A DNA stretch of 35,107 nt. Source: Gammaproteobacteria bacterium. GTDB lineage: Bacteria; Pseudomonadota; Gammaproteobacteria; Pseudomonadales; Pseudohongiellaceae. Shown in pieces: positions 9,783-18,001 of this stretch. The position numbers were made by a program, and so were the translations under genes. The notes under the pieces were generated by a model. That model searched no databases and had not been told where the DNA came from. It saw nothing but the letters and a program-made list of their open reading frames with translations. Every line of letters begins with the position of its first letter. Position 1 is the stretch's first letter. The DNA is taken from NCBI GenBank assembly GCA_024644515.1, contig JAHEHN010000028.1:1-35107 (forward strand), in the 5' to 3' direction.

Positions 9783-10566
9783 ACACAGGGCGCGTAAACG
9801 CTTTGGTCAAAATTTTCTCCATGACCAGCGCATTATCGACCGCATTATTGACGCCGTTAATCCAGGTGAAGAGGATTACCTGATCGAGATCGGTCCCGGG
9901 CAAGGTGCCTTGACCAACAGACTGGCTGGTCACTGCAAGCATCTGGATGTGATTGAAATTGATCGGGATCTGGCGGCAGAGTTCAGCAAACAATTTGCTG
10001 AGGATGATCACTTTACCCTGCATAACGTCGATGTCCTGAGATTTGACTTTACTACCTTTCCTCGACGCAACCATGGTTATCGTGTGATAGGTAACCTGCC
10101 CTACAATATCTCCACTCCGCTCTTGTTCCATTTGTTTGGCTGCAAGGATCTGTTTGCTGACATGCTGTTCATGCTGCAACTGGAAGTGGTTAACAGAATG
10201 TGTGCGAAGCCGGGGTCAAAAAGTTACGGACGCCTGAGTATCATGACCCAGTACCATTGCCAGGTTGAAAAACTTTTCCCGGTTCCGGCCAGCGCATTTC
10301 AGCCCCAGCCCAAAGTGGAATCTGCCATTATTCGGCTTCGCCCCTGGAAAACCCCTCCCAGCCCCGCTGATGATCCGCAACTGCTTGAAAGTGTGGTACG
10401 CACGGCTTTCTCCCAGCGCCGAAAAACACTGCAGAACAGTCTCAAGACATTACTGGATAAAGAATTGCTGGCATCCCTGGGCATCGACGGAACGAGACGC
10501 GCGGAGACGCTATCACTGGCGGAATATGTTACCATCAGCAACGAATTGAACCAGAATCAACAGTAA
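9772..10566 (+). CDS. rsmA: 16S rRNA dimethyladenosine transferase RsmA (KsgA)
   Basis: SAM-dependent enzyme that dimethylates two adjacent adenosines in helix 45 of 16S rRNA during 30S maturation. The frame is open from 9688, but the protein clearly starts at the ATG at 9772 ([18 protein letters not shown]), giving 264 aa. Motifs: RFGQNFLHD (10-18), SAM-binding EIGPGQG (39-45), the acidic ribose contact in IEIDRD, and catalytic NLPYN (108-112). The C-terminal helical domain ends in [11 protein letters not shown]. It overlaps pdxA by 11 nt; a gap of about 70 nt precedes apaG. Confidence 0.95.
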   Translation: MATEHRARKRFGQNFLHDQRIIDRIIDAVNPGEEDYLIEIGPGQGALTNRLAGHCKHLDVIEIDRDLAAEFSKQFAEDDHFTLHNVDVLRFDFTTFPRRNHGYRVIGNLPYNISTPLLFHLFGCKDLFADMLFMLQLEVVNRMCAKPGSKSYGRLSIMTQYHCQVEKLFPVPASAFQPQPKVESAIIRLRPWKTPPSPADDPQLLESVVRTAFSQRRKTLQNSLKTLLDKELLASLGIDGTRRAETLSLAEYVTISNELNQNQQ

Positions 10567-10637
10567 TTTTTTCTGCTGTTGCTACTGCGCATTTTCTCAC
10601 CATCAACTTCACGCAAGATCGGACATAATCAACTACT

Positions 10638-11051
10638 GTGAGCACTGAATCCAATAGCCTGCCAGAAAACGTCGCAGAAAATGACAGCGGTATAAAAATC
10701 ACTACCAGGACAAAATACCTGGAAATGCAATCTGACCCCGCGTCAAATTCCTATGCCTTTTCCTATACCATCACGATCCGAAATAATCGCGCCGAGCCTG
10801 TGCGTCTGCTGAATCGTCACTGGATTATTACCGATCAGAATAACAAAGTCGAAGAAGTCAGAGGAAAAGGCGTTGTTGGCCAACAGCCAGTGATTCAGCC
10901 AGAAGCAACATTTGAATATTCCAGCGGTACTATTATCGCCACTGAAATAGGTGATATGAGTGGTTCCTATACAATGGAAACCATGACTGGCGAACAGTTT
11001 GAAGCGCCTGTTCCGCTTTTTGTACTCGCCATTCCCAGTATGATTCATTGA
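10638..11051 (+). CDS. apaG: ApaG (CO2+/Mg2+ efflux-type ApaG domain protein)
   Basis: ApaG-domain protein of 137 aa with a fibronectin III-like beta-sandwich. Genetic work in enterobacteria connects it with Co2+ resistance and Mg2+ efflux, but the molecular activity is unsettled. The family core is intact: YTITIRNN, the LLNRHWIITD block, VRGKGVVGQQPVI, F.YSSGT and GSY.ME. It starts at GTG because no in-frame ATG precedes the conserved core. The N-terminal tail of about 15 residues is polar and poorly conserved. It sits between rsmA and apaH, the standard order in gammaproteobacteria. Confidence 0.92.
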   Translation: MSTESNSLPENVAENDSGIKITTRTKYLEMQSDPASNSYAFSYTITIRNNRAEPVRLLNRHWIITDQNNKVEEVRGKGVVGQQPVIQPEATFEYSSGTIIATEIGDMSGSYTMETMTGEQFEAPVPLFVLAIPSMIH

Positions 11052-11092
11052 CGAGAAAGCGTTACACATTTTATTTTGATTGAGCATTTTCC

Positions 11093-11926
11093 ATGGCAAC
11101 GTATGCTATCGGCGATATCCAGGGTTGCTATGACCAGCTCATACACCTGCTGGATAAAGTAAATTTTGATCCTGCTGCAGATAAACTCTGGGCTGTTGGC
11201 GATCTGATCAACCGTGGTCCCAAATCTCTCGAAACCCTGCGTTTTCTGAAATCCCTCGGCAACACTTTTACCACTGTGCTGGGCAACCATGACCTGCATT
11301 TTGTTGCCATGGCCACCGGCGCCCAGACACATGGCAAGAAAGATACCCTGCAGGATATTCTTGATGATCCTGAGTGCCTGGAGTATTGCCACTGGCTCAG
11401 ACAGCAGCCGATGATTCATTGTGAAAAACTCGATACAGAAAGCGGCAGGCAAACCTTTCTTATGATCCATGCCGGCATTGCCCCGGGCTGGAGTTTCAAG
11501 AAAGCCCGCATGTATGGCGCGGAGGTCGAAGCAGTTCTGAAGAGCGACAAGTGCAACAAGTTTCTCAACCGCATGTATGGCGATGAACCGGATATCTGGC
11601 ACGATGGCTTGACGGGCATGGAACGTCTGCGGGTAATCACAAACTACCTGACCCGGGTTCGTTTCTGTAACGAGGAAACCCAGTTGAACCTGGCCATCAA
11701 GACCGGCCCGAAAACAGCGCCTGTGGGATTTCGTCCCTGGTTTGAATATCAGCAGCTTACCCCTGACAAGGTCATTGTCTTTGGCCACTGGGCCACTCTG
11801 GAAGGAGTAACAAACTGGCCCAATATCCATGCCCTTGATACCGGTTGTGTCTGGGGACGGGAGCTCACTGCCTTGCGCCTGGAAGACAAGCAGCGCTCCA
11901 GTGTGCCATTTAATTCATCCAAATAA
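11093..11926 (+). CDS. apaH: Symmetrical bis(5'-nucleosyl)-tetraphosphatase ApaH
   Basis: Calcineurin-type metallophosphatase of 277 aa that hydrolyses Ap4A to two ADP, controls dinucleoside polyphosphate alarmones and removes Np4 caps from RNA. All metal-binding motifs are present: GDIQG (7-11), GDLINRG (36-42), GNHD (64-67), plus downstream MIHAG and FGHWA. The length matches the family. It is the last gene of the lptD-surA-pdxA-rsmA-apaG-apaH run; the ribosome binding site is weak, which suggests expression from the upstream operon. Confidence 0.95.
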   Translation: MATYAIGDIQGCYDQLIHLLDKVNFDPAADKLWAVGDLINRGPKSLETLRFLKSLGNTFTTVLGNHDLHFVAMATGAQTHGKKDTLQDILDDPECLEYCHWLRQQPMIHCEKLDTESGRQTFLMIHAGIAPGWSFKKARMYGAEVEAVLKSDKCNKFLNRMYGDEPDIWHDGLTGMERLRVITNYLTRVRFCNEETQLNLAIKTGPKTAPVGFRPWFEYQQLTPDKVIVFGHWATLEGVTNWPNIHALDTGCVWGRELTALRLEDKQRSSVPFNSSK

Positions 11927-11977
11927 GCTGCTTATCAGGAAAATAAGGCTTTACGTAACAACACGGCCAAAAGACAA

Positions 11978-13222
11978 ATGAAAACCTATCTGGTGGGCGG
12001 CGCAGTCCGCGACAAACTTCTCGGCATACCGGTCAAGGACAAGGACTGGCTGGTGGTGGGTGCCAGTGTAGAAGAAATGCTGTCACAAAATTTTCAGCAG
12101 GTAGGCAAGGACTTCCCTGTTTTTCTCCATCCGGACTCCAAAGAGGAATATGCCCTGGCACGGACCGAACGCAAATCCGGAAAAGGCTATACCGGATTCA
12201 GCGTTCATGCCGATAAAAGCGTTACCCTGGAAGAGGATCTGTTGCGCAGGGATCTCACCATAAACGCCATGGCTGAAGACGAGGACGGAAAAATTATAGA
12301 TCCTTTTCACGGCCTCAGAGATCTGGAAAACAAAAAATTACGCCATGTTTCGGACGCTTTTACCGAGGATCCGTTACGGGTTTTGCGTGTCGCAAGATTT
12401 GCCGCCCGCTTCCATCATCTTGGTTTTACTGTTGCCAATGAAACCATGCAATTAATGCGTGAAATCAGCAGTGGTGAAGAACTGCATCATCTGGTCAGTG
12501 AACGTATCTGGACCGAAACCGGCTCAGCCCTGAAGGAACCCTCACCGCATATATATTTTCAGGTGCTGAAAGATTGTCATGCCCTGACCTGCATATTACC
12601 AGAAGTTGATAATTTATTTGGCGTACCACAACCGGCCAAATATCATCCTGAAATTGATACCGGCATCCACACACTGCTGGTCCTGGAACAGGCCGCAATT
12701 CTGTCGGATGACCCCATGGTGCGTTTTGCAGCATTGATGCATGACGTCGGTAAAGGTGCAGTCCCCAAAGAAAACTGGCCTAACCTGCAGGGACATGAAG
12801 CACTGGGCGTTGAACTTATTAACAACGCCAGTAAACGTATTTGCGTTCCCAATGATTACAAGGACCTTGCCCGGCTGTGCAGTCTTTATCACACCCGCTG
12901 CCATCGCGCCTTGCAGCATGAAGCTGAAGACCTGCTGGAAACCCTGGAATTGACCGACGCCTATCGCAAACCTGAACGTTTCGAAAAATTTCTGCTTGCC
13001 TGTGAAGCCGATGCCCGCGGTCGTCTTGGTCTGGAAGATGAACCCTACCCCCAGGTGGAATTTCTGCAAACGATTCTTGCAGTAAGCAAAAATATCGATG
13101 CCACTCAAATCCTCGAGCAAGGCTTTCGTGATGCGGAAATCGGTGAACAGATTCACCTGAAACGATTACAGCTTATTCAGGATAATCTGCAACAGGCGAA
13201 AACCCGTACAAGCCAGTCATGA
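11978..13222 (+). CDS. cca: Multifunctional CCA tRNA nucleotidyltransferase/phosphohydrolase
   Basis: Adds or repairs the 3' CCA of tRNAs; the 414-aa length matches the E. coli enzyme with a C-terminal HD phosphohydrolase domain. The N-terminus shows GGAVRD (7-12) and the catalytic acidic pair D21/D23 in DKDW. These are followed by RRDLTINA and the PLRVLRVARFAAR block of class II CCA enzymes. The HD domain carries MHDVGKG (H255, D256) with a downstream His-rich helix. The stop overlaps the start of the following SDR gene (ATGA at 13219-13222). The tRNA in this window has an encoded CCA, so the enzyme would act mainly in repair for it. Confidence 0.95.
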   Translation: MKTYLVGGAVRDKLLGIPVKDKDWLVVGASVEEMLSQNFQQVGKDFPVFLHPDSKEEYALARTERKSGKGYTGFSVHADKSVTLEEDLLRRDLTINAMAEDEDGKIIDPFHGLRDLENKKLRHVSDAFTEDPLRVLRVARFAARFHHLGFTVANETMQLMREISSGEELHHLVSERIWTETGSALKEPSPHIYFQVLKDCHALTCILPEVDNLFGVPQPAKYHPEIDTGIHTLLVLEQAAILSDDPMVRFAALMHDVGKGAVPKENWPNLQGHEALGVELINNASKRICVPNDYKDLARLCSLYHTRCHRALQHEAEDLLETLELTDAYRKPERFEKFLLACEADARGRLGLEDEPYPQVEFLQTILAVSKNIDATQILEQGFRDAEIGEQIHLKRLQLIQDNLQQAKTRTSQS

Positions 13223-13956
13223 AGACGAAAAAAACAAATCCTGTCGCACTGATTACCGGCGCCGCCGTTCGTCTGGGGGCGGCAACCGCAAGCTTGCTGC
13301 ACAGCAATGGCTACAATATTGTTATTCACTGCAACCGCTCAACACAAGCCGGCAACGCTCTGGCCACTGAATTAAACAGCCTGCGAGAGGATTCGGCCAG
13401 GGTAATACTGGCAGACCTGATGGATCAGTCTTCAGTATTGCAATTGGGCGAAAAAGCTCTGGCAGCATGGGGACGTATGGATGTCCTGATCAATAACGCC
13501 TCGGCGTTTTATCCTACGCCCCTGAAGGAAATCACTGACGCCGACTGGGACATCCTTTTTGCCAGCAATGCCAGGGCGCCATTGTTTCTCGCCAGCATCT
13601 GCGCTGATGCGATACAGAGCAATCATGGCTGCATTATCAATATCAGTGACTTATATGCGCGGCGTGGCCTCAGTAATCACTCAATCTATACCATGGCGAA
13701 AGCCGCCAATGAAGCCATGACCAAAACCCTGGCAAGGGAACTGGCCCCCGATGTTCGGGTCAATGGTATCGCCCCGGGCGCCATCCTCTGGCCACCCGGC
13801 GAAGAAATGAGTGAGGAAAAGAAACAGGTAATTATCGATAAAGCCTCATTGAAAAAAATGGGCAGTCCTGACGATATTGCCAATGCGGCTTGGTTCCTTA
13901 TCGAAAAAGCCACCTACATGACGGGACAGATTCTTTACGTAGACGGCGGGCGTTAA
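13219..13956 (+). CDS. Pteridine reductase-type short-chain dehydrogenase (FolM-like)
   Basis: NADPH-dependent SDR of 245 aa. The cofactor motif is TGAAVRLG (13-20), the TGxxxRxG form of pteridine reductases rather than the usual TGxxxGIG. It is followed by IHCNRS, which resembles the NADPH-phosphate-binding HxxRS of PTR1. The catalytic residues fit PTR1: D144 (ISDLY) replaces the SDR serine, exactly 13 residues before Y157 in YTMAK (K161). Likely role: reduction of dihydropterins (dihydromonapterin/dihydrobiopterin) or of dihydrofolate. It is translationally coupled to cca; folK and folB lie 3 kb away. The exact substrate is inferred. Confidence 0.8.
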   Translation: MKTKKTNPVALITGAAVRLGAATASLLHSNGYNIVIHCNRSTQAGNALATELNSLREDSARVILADLMDQSSVLQLGEKALAAWGRMDVLINNASAFYPTPLKEITDADWDILFASNARAPLFLASICADAIQSNHGCIINISDLYARRGLSNHSIYTMAKAANEAMTKTLARELAPDVRVNGIAPGAILWPPGEEMSEEKKQVIIDKASLKKMGSPDDIANAAWFLIEKATYMTGQILYVDGGR

Positions 13957-14029
13957 CTTAAGCACAGGGGTTACCCGTCAAATGACGGCCTGCGACCTTA
14001 TCCGACCTTCAATATTTCTTGATGGCAAC

Positions 14030-16219
14030 TTATTGGGTAAGGCCTCTTCTTTCCAGCAGGGGCTGCACATCCGGTTCACGCCCTCTGAAATTGCGGAACA
14101 GTTCCATTGCTTCAACACTACCGCCTTTTGATAACAGCGTGTCCCTGAAGTACTGACCATTATCGCGGGTCATGCCACCATTCTCCTTAAACCATTCCAC
14201 GGTATCGGCATCCAACACCTCACTCCAGATATAGGAATAGTAACCCGCAGAATAGCCTCCCATGATGTGTGAGAAATAGGTCAGGTGATAACGGGGAGGA
14301 ACAACATCAAGCCAGGCCCCGGCAGCTTCCAGCGACTGGCGCTCAAAATCCATCAGGTCTTCTGCCGCAGGGACTTCCTCTGGCGCAAGCTGATGCAAGG
14401 CCTGATCGGCAATAGAAGACGCCAGGTATTCTGTAGTGGCAAAGCCTTCATTAAACATCTGGGCTTCCAGCACCTTGTCCAGCAATTCAGCAGGCATCGG
14501 TTCTCCGCTTTCATAATGCACCGCATAGTTTTCCAGAACTTCAGGCCACACAGACCACATTTCATTTACCTGGGAAGGATATTCTACAAAGTCCCTCGGC
14601 ACCCGGGTGCCAGCAAAGGATGGATAGGTGACATCGGAAAACATGCCATGCAGGGCATGACCGAATTCATGGAACATGGTGACCACTTCATCAAAGGTCA
14701 TCAAGGTCGGCTCGCCTTCCGGAGGCTCCGGAATATTAAGATGATTGGCCACCACAGCCTTACGCTCCATCATGTTCGACTGACTGACATAGGCATTCAT
14801 CCAGGCACCGCCGCGTTTTGATGAACGCGCATAGGGATCGAGTATGAAAATAGCCAGTGCTGAGCCATCGGAATCTGCGACATCAAAAACCCGCACATCC
14901 TCATGGTATACCGGCAAATCGAAACGCTCACTAAAGCTGATTCCATAGATCTGGTTAGCGGCAAAAAACACACCGTTTTGCAAGACATTGTCTACTTCAA
15001 AATAGGGTCGCAACTCGGCGCCATCAAAATTGTAACGTTGCTGGCGCACCTTGTCGGTATAGTAATCCCAGTCCCAGGACGCCAGTTCAAAATCGCCACC
15101 TTCGGCATCTATCATCGCCTGCAGATCAGCAGCTTCGGCTCTGGCGTTGGCAGCGGCAGGGGTAATCAGATCGGCAAGGCGCTGGTTAACTGCCGCCACA
15201 GTCTGGGCGGTCTGGTTTTGCAGGATATAGTCGGCATGGGTATCAAAGCCCAGCAGGCGGGCTTTTTCTGCTCTTAATCTTGCTGTGCGGCTAACGATTT
15301 CCCGATTATCAAACTCGCCACCACGGTGTCCACGGGACATCGAAGTCTCATGGATGCGCTGACGCAGTGCCCTGTTATCAAGGCTTGCCATGACGGGCTG
15401 CCCACTGGTATTGAGCAGGGGAATGACAAATTTACCTGGCAACTCCCTGGCCTCGGCCTCATCGGCAGCGGCCTGGATTTCTGCCTCAGTAAGCCCTGCA
15501 AGCTCCTCGGCGCTATCGACCACTATTGCCATCGCATTCACCTCTTCCAGCACATTCTGACTAAAACGGGTTGATAGCTCCGCCAGCTCAAGATTGATCG
15601 CGGTAAGTTGCTCTTTTTGCTCGCTATCCAGTTGCGCGCCAGCACGCACGAAATCCTTGTAATTCTCTTCAACCAGACGCAGCGCTTCGGCGTCCAGACC
15701 AAGACTATCCCTGCGCTGATATAAATCCTCGATGCGGGCAAACAAGCCGGCATTTAACAGAATCTGGTCACTGTGTGCCGACAAGCGTGGGGCAACTTCA
15801 ACCTCGATCTCATTAATAGCGTCATTGGTATGTGCGGAAGAGAGGGAGAAAAATACCGTTGAAACCCGATCCAGTAATTGTCCCGATAGCTCAAGGGGCA
15901 TCAGGGTATTTTCAAAACTTGGTGCTTCTGTCAGATTAACGATCACTTCAATTTCGGCAAGGTGATCAGCCATGCCTTTCTCAAAAGCCGGCAAGTAATG
16001 TTCTGTTGTAATCTGATCAAAGGGGGGGTACTGCAAGGGCAAAGTACTGATGGAAAAAAAGGGATTGGACATATCTGCCTCGGCATTGCTGCTCATGATA
16101 GTGGAGTTTTCCATTGTGGTTGTTGACTCACCGACGTTCTGAGTATTTTCGGAGCAGGCACTGATGCAGGTCAGCAACAATGCCAATAAGGACATTCTGG
16201 GGCTTATCTCAACTTTCAT
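14030..16219 (-). CDS. M3 family zinc metallopeptidase lipoprotein (peptidyl-dipeptidase Dcp/oligopeptidase type)
   Basis: Thimet-oligopeptidase-family (M3) peptidase of 729 aa that trims short peptides. The zinc site HEFGHALHG is at residues 517-525, with the downstream Glu in the VEYPSQVNE region as third ligand. C-terminal HIMGGYSAGYYSYIWSEVLDAD is the substrate-binding Tyr/His segment of the family. The N-terminus is a lipoprotein signal: a hydrophobic stretch, then lipobox ISAC with C22 followed by Ser, favouring the outer membrane. It therefore probably works in the periplasm, unlike cytoplasmic OpdA; peptidyl-dipeptidase Dcp is the closest functional label. A Ser/Thr/Asn/Met-rich linker of about 30 residues joins the lipid anchor to the domain. 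The gene lies between the pteridine reductase and the folK/folB cluster. Confidence 0.9.
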   Translation of the reverse strand: MKVEISPRMSLLALLLTCISACSENTQNVGESTTTMENSTIMSSNAEADMSNPFFSISTLPLQYPPFDQITTEHYLPAFEKGMADHLAEIEVIVNLTEAPSFENTLMPLELSGQLLDRVSTVFFSLSSAHTNDAINEIEVEVAPRLSAHSDQILLNAGLFARIEDLYQRRDSLGLDAEALRLVEENYKDFVRAGAQLDSEQKEQLTAINLELAELSTRFSQNVLEEVNAMAIVVDSAEELAGLTEAEIQAAADEAEARELPGKFVIPLLNTSGQPVMASLDNRALRQRIHETSMSRGHRGGEFDNREIVSRTARLRAEKARLLGFDTHADYILQNQTAQTVAAVNQRLADLITPAAANARAEAADLQAMIDAEGGDFELASWDWDYYTDKVRQQRYNFDGAELRPYFEVDNVLQNGVFFAANQIYGISFSERFDLPVYHEDVRVFDVADSDGSALAIFILDPYARSSKRGGAWMNAYVSQSNMMERKAVVANHLNIPEPPEGEPTLMTFDEVVTMFHEFGHALHGMFSDVTYPSFAGTRVPRDFVEYPSQVNEMWSVWPEVLENYAVHYESGEPMPAELLDKVLEAQMFNEGFATTEYLASSIADQALHQLAPEEVPAAEDLMDFERQSLEAAGAWLDVVPPRYHLTYFSHIMGGYSAGYYSYIWSEVLDADTVEWFKENGGMTRDNGQYFRDTLLSKGGSVEAMELFRNFRGREPDVQPLLERRGLTQ

Positions 16220-16296
16220 GGTTCACCTGTATTAAAACGCTAAAAATAAAATTTACTGACATGTAAAAGAAACTTTTTCTGGAATTACAAAAATGA

Positions 16297-16310
16297 GCAA
16301 CGTACGTTGC
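16297..16310. promoter_or_regulatory. Perfect 14-bp palindrome GCAACGTACGTTGC
   Basis: Perfect inverted repeat between the acetyltransferase and peptidase genes, about 78 nt upstream of the peptidase start. On the minus strand it is followed by TCATTTTTG, so it may be a short intrinsic terminator of the folB-folK-acetyltransferase transcript. Its full two-fold symmetry also fits a transcription-factor operator for the peptidase gene. The sequence cannot decide between these. Confidence 0.4.
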
Positions 16311-16412
16311 CATTTATTAAAAACCCGGTCAAGGCGCTATGGCAGCCTCGTTACCTTACCTGTTTTTACTGCGTCTGTTTTAGATATGTACGAGTTAAAG
16401 CGCTAAAAGCGA

Positions 16413-16940
16413 TTATTCGTCATCGCTATATTTACTATTGAGCAGAGACGTCAATATATGATCTTCCCAACGACCGTTTATATGCAGGTAACGTTTGGCG
16501 TAGCCTTCCTTTTCAAAGCCCAGTTTTTCCAGCAGGCGCGCCGAACGGATATTTCGCGGCATATAGTTAGCACTAATCCGATTAAGTCGAAGACCATTGA
16601 AGGCATAATCAATAGCATGTCTGACTATTCGGGTCATCACTTCCTTGCCTTCATAGTCAGCATCTACGCAATAGCCCATGTAGCAATAGAAGCCGGGACT
16701 ATAGACGATATTGGTTAATGAACAGGATCCAACGACCCGGTCATCTTCCAGCCCGATAAAGTGGGCAGCCCTGCCTTCCTGAAAATCGCGTTCTCTTTCG
16801 ATCAGTCCTCGAAGCCAGGCATCCTCACTGTAATGATCAGCATTAACCCGAGGTTGCCAGGGTGAGAATCGTTCACTGTTTCTGGTGTAAAAATCGGCAA
16901 GTAAGGCGGCGTGTTTTTGCTGACTGGTAAGAATTTCCAT
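16413..16940 (-). CDS. GNAT family N-acetyltransferase (RimJ/RimL-like)
   Basis: Acetyltransferase of 175 aa in the RimJ/RimL branch, which acetylates N-terminal amines of ribosomal or other proteins; some members acetylate small molecules. Seen in the sequence: the N-terminal LxxxxF.RN..RF.PW.P segment, the beta-strand FIGLEDDRVVGSCSLTNI, the acetyl-CoA-binding core around YCVDADYEGKEVMTRIVRHAIDYAF, then NRISANYMPRNIRSARLLEKLGFEKEGYAKRYL. The last segment is the classic RimJ C-terminal motif. It lies 48 nt downstream of folK on the same strand and is probably co-transcribed. The substrate is unknown. Confidence 0.82.
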   Translation of the reverse strand: MEILTSQQKHAALLADFYTRNSERFSPWQPRVNADHYSEDAWLRGLIERERDFQEGRAAHFIGLEDDRVVGSCSLTNIVYSPGFYCYMGYCVDADYEGKEVMTRIVRHAIDYAFNGLRLNRISANYMPRNIRSARLLEKLGFEKEGYAKRYLHINGRWEDHILTSLLNSKYSDDE

Positions 16941-16988
16941 GCTCTATCTGTCTAAAGGCCTATCACCTTTCAGGCTGCAAACCCCGGA

Positions 16989-17501
16989 TTATTTTTTTGA
17001 AATAAATCTACCATGCCATTGAAAATCTATCGGCCAGATTATCTGTTTTTCCTTGTCAAACTCAGACCAGAGCGTTTTAAAACTCTGCTTTAACACAGGA
17101 TGTTTCTCATTACTGCAAACCTGGGAAAGCGGCCACAAAACAAAAGCATTTTGTGTGATCTCCGGGCGTGGCAAATGGATACCACCAAAGTCGCCCGCCA
17201 TATTGGCATAGGTCAGTATATCGATATCCAGCGTTCTGCCGCTGAATTTAGGGCTGGATCTGTCGCGCCCGTGCTTATCCTCAATACTTTTTAACAAGTG
17301 TGACAACTCAGCCAACTCAAGATCTGTGTTAATGCCTACGACCATATTGAGAAAATTATCGCCGTCAAAACCAACCGCTTCACTTTCAAAAACGGAAGAA
17401 AGACTCAGGTCAGTAAAATTAAGCAGCAATGCATCCAGACAACTGGTCAGATTGGAGATTGCGTCCTGGTTACTGCCCAGGCTAAGTGTCACCCATGTCA
17501 C
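16989..17501 (-). CDS. folK: 2-amino-4-hydroxy-6-hydroxymethyldihydropteridine diphosphokinase FolK
   Basis: HPPK of 170 aa that transfers pyrophosphate from ATP to 6-hydroxymethyl-dihydropterin in folate synthesis. Conserved features are LSLGSNQ near the N-terminus, the pterin loop (FLNMVVGI), a GRDRSSPKFSGRTLDIDIL block containing the two metal-binding Asp residues, and HLPRPEI. It starts at GTG and shares one base with the folB stop codon (TAGTG at 17499-17503), so folB and folK are translationally coupled. The C-terminal 35 residues are more divergent than usual. Confidence 0.92.
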   Translation of the reverse strand: MTWVTLSLGSNQDAISNLTSCLDALLLNFTDLSLSSVFESEAVGFDGDNFLNMVVGINTDLELAELSHLLKSIEDKHGRDRSSPKFSGRTLDIDILTYANMAGDFGGIHLPRPEITQNAFVLWPLSQVCSNEKHPVLKQSFKTLWSEFDKEKQIIWPIDFQWHGRFISKK

Positions 17502-17872
17502 TAGGAACTGCTCCCATCCATTTTATTGCCACGCTCAATAATGACACCGACATCACGCGAGCCTGTTACCGCACCTGGCTTACCCAGTTCGAGGCGCAAC
17601 CAGCTAACCCCAAATTCATTCTGCACAATATCTGCAATTCTGACACCAAGGGTTTCCATCAGCTTGAAACTGCTTTCTTCAACGTACGCCGTTAATCTTT
17701 TTGCGACTTCCTTGTAATCAAGGGCATATTCAATTTCGTCATTGACTGCTGCTTCGGCAAAATCGGATTTCATTTGCAGGTCAATGGTAACTTTCTGTCT
17801 GATTTCCCGTTCCCAGTCATAGACACCAATGACCGTCTTTACTTCGAGCTCACGTATATAAACTATATCCAA
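17501..17872 (-). CDS. folB: Dihydroneopterin aldolase FolB
   Basis: Dihydroneopterin aldolase/epimerase of 123 aa, the step before FolK in folate synthesis. Family features are the IGVYDWERE motif (15-23) containing the pterin-anchoring Glu, LDYKEVAKRL, and the C-terminal LGKPGAVTGSRDVGV containing the catalytic lysine. The first residues (MDIVYIRELEV) match the usual family start. It is first in the folB-folK-acetyltransferase unit. In Pseudomonas plsY lies between folB and tsaD; here only about 130 nt of non-coding DNA separates them. Confidence 0.94.
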   Translation of the reverse strand: MDIVYIRELEVKTVIGVYDWEREIRQKVTIDLQMKSDFAEAAVNDEIEYALDYKEVAKRLTAYVEESSFKLMETLGVRIADIVQNEFGVSWLRLELGKPGAVTGSRDVGVIIERGNKMDGSSS

Positions 17873-17942
17873 CTTCTCATCCTCATGTGTTTAACTTATA
17901 AATTCTACTTTCAACTTTAAACCCCACAACTTATGACGTGGG

Positions 17943-17958
17943 ACTTGTGACTTGTAAC
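17943..17958. repeat. Heptamer-type repeat, copy 1 (ACTTGTGACTTGTAAC)
   Basis: Two units of CTTGTRA in the folB-tsaD intergenic spacer, just downstream of tsaD. The identical 16-mer recurs at 27955-27970 ahead of dnaG, 10 kb away. Exact sharing between two unrelated intergenic spacers suggests a dispersed simple-repeat family. Confidence 0.6.
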
Positions 17959-18001
17959 CTGCAAAATCAACGCTGCCTCAACCAACGTCCTTGCGCAAAG
18001 C

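Noticed and set aside
10559-10583. CAACAG ... CTGTTG stem around the rsmA stop codon as a terminator
   Set aside because: Weak AT-rich stem with the T-run in the loop rather than after it; apaG and apaH downstream appear to depend on read-through.
13975-13988. CCGTCA-AA-TGACGG inverted repeat between the pteridine reductase and peptidase genes
   Set aside because: Only five pairs can form with a permissible loop and no T-run follows, so it is too weak to call a terminator.
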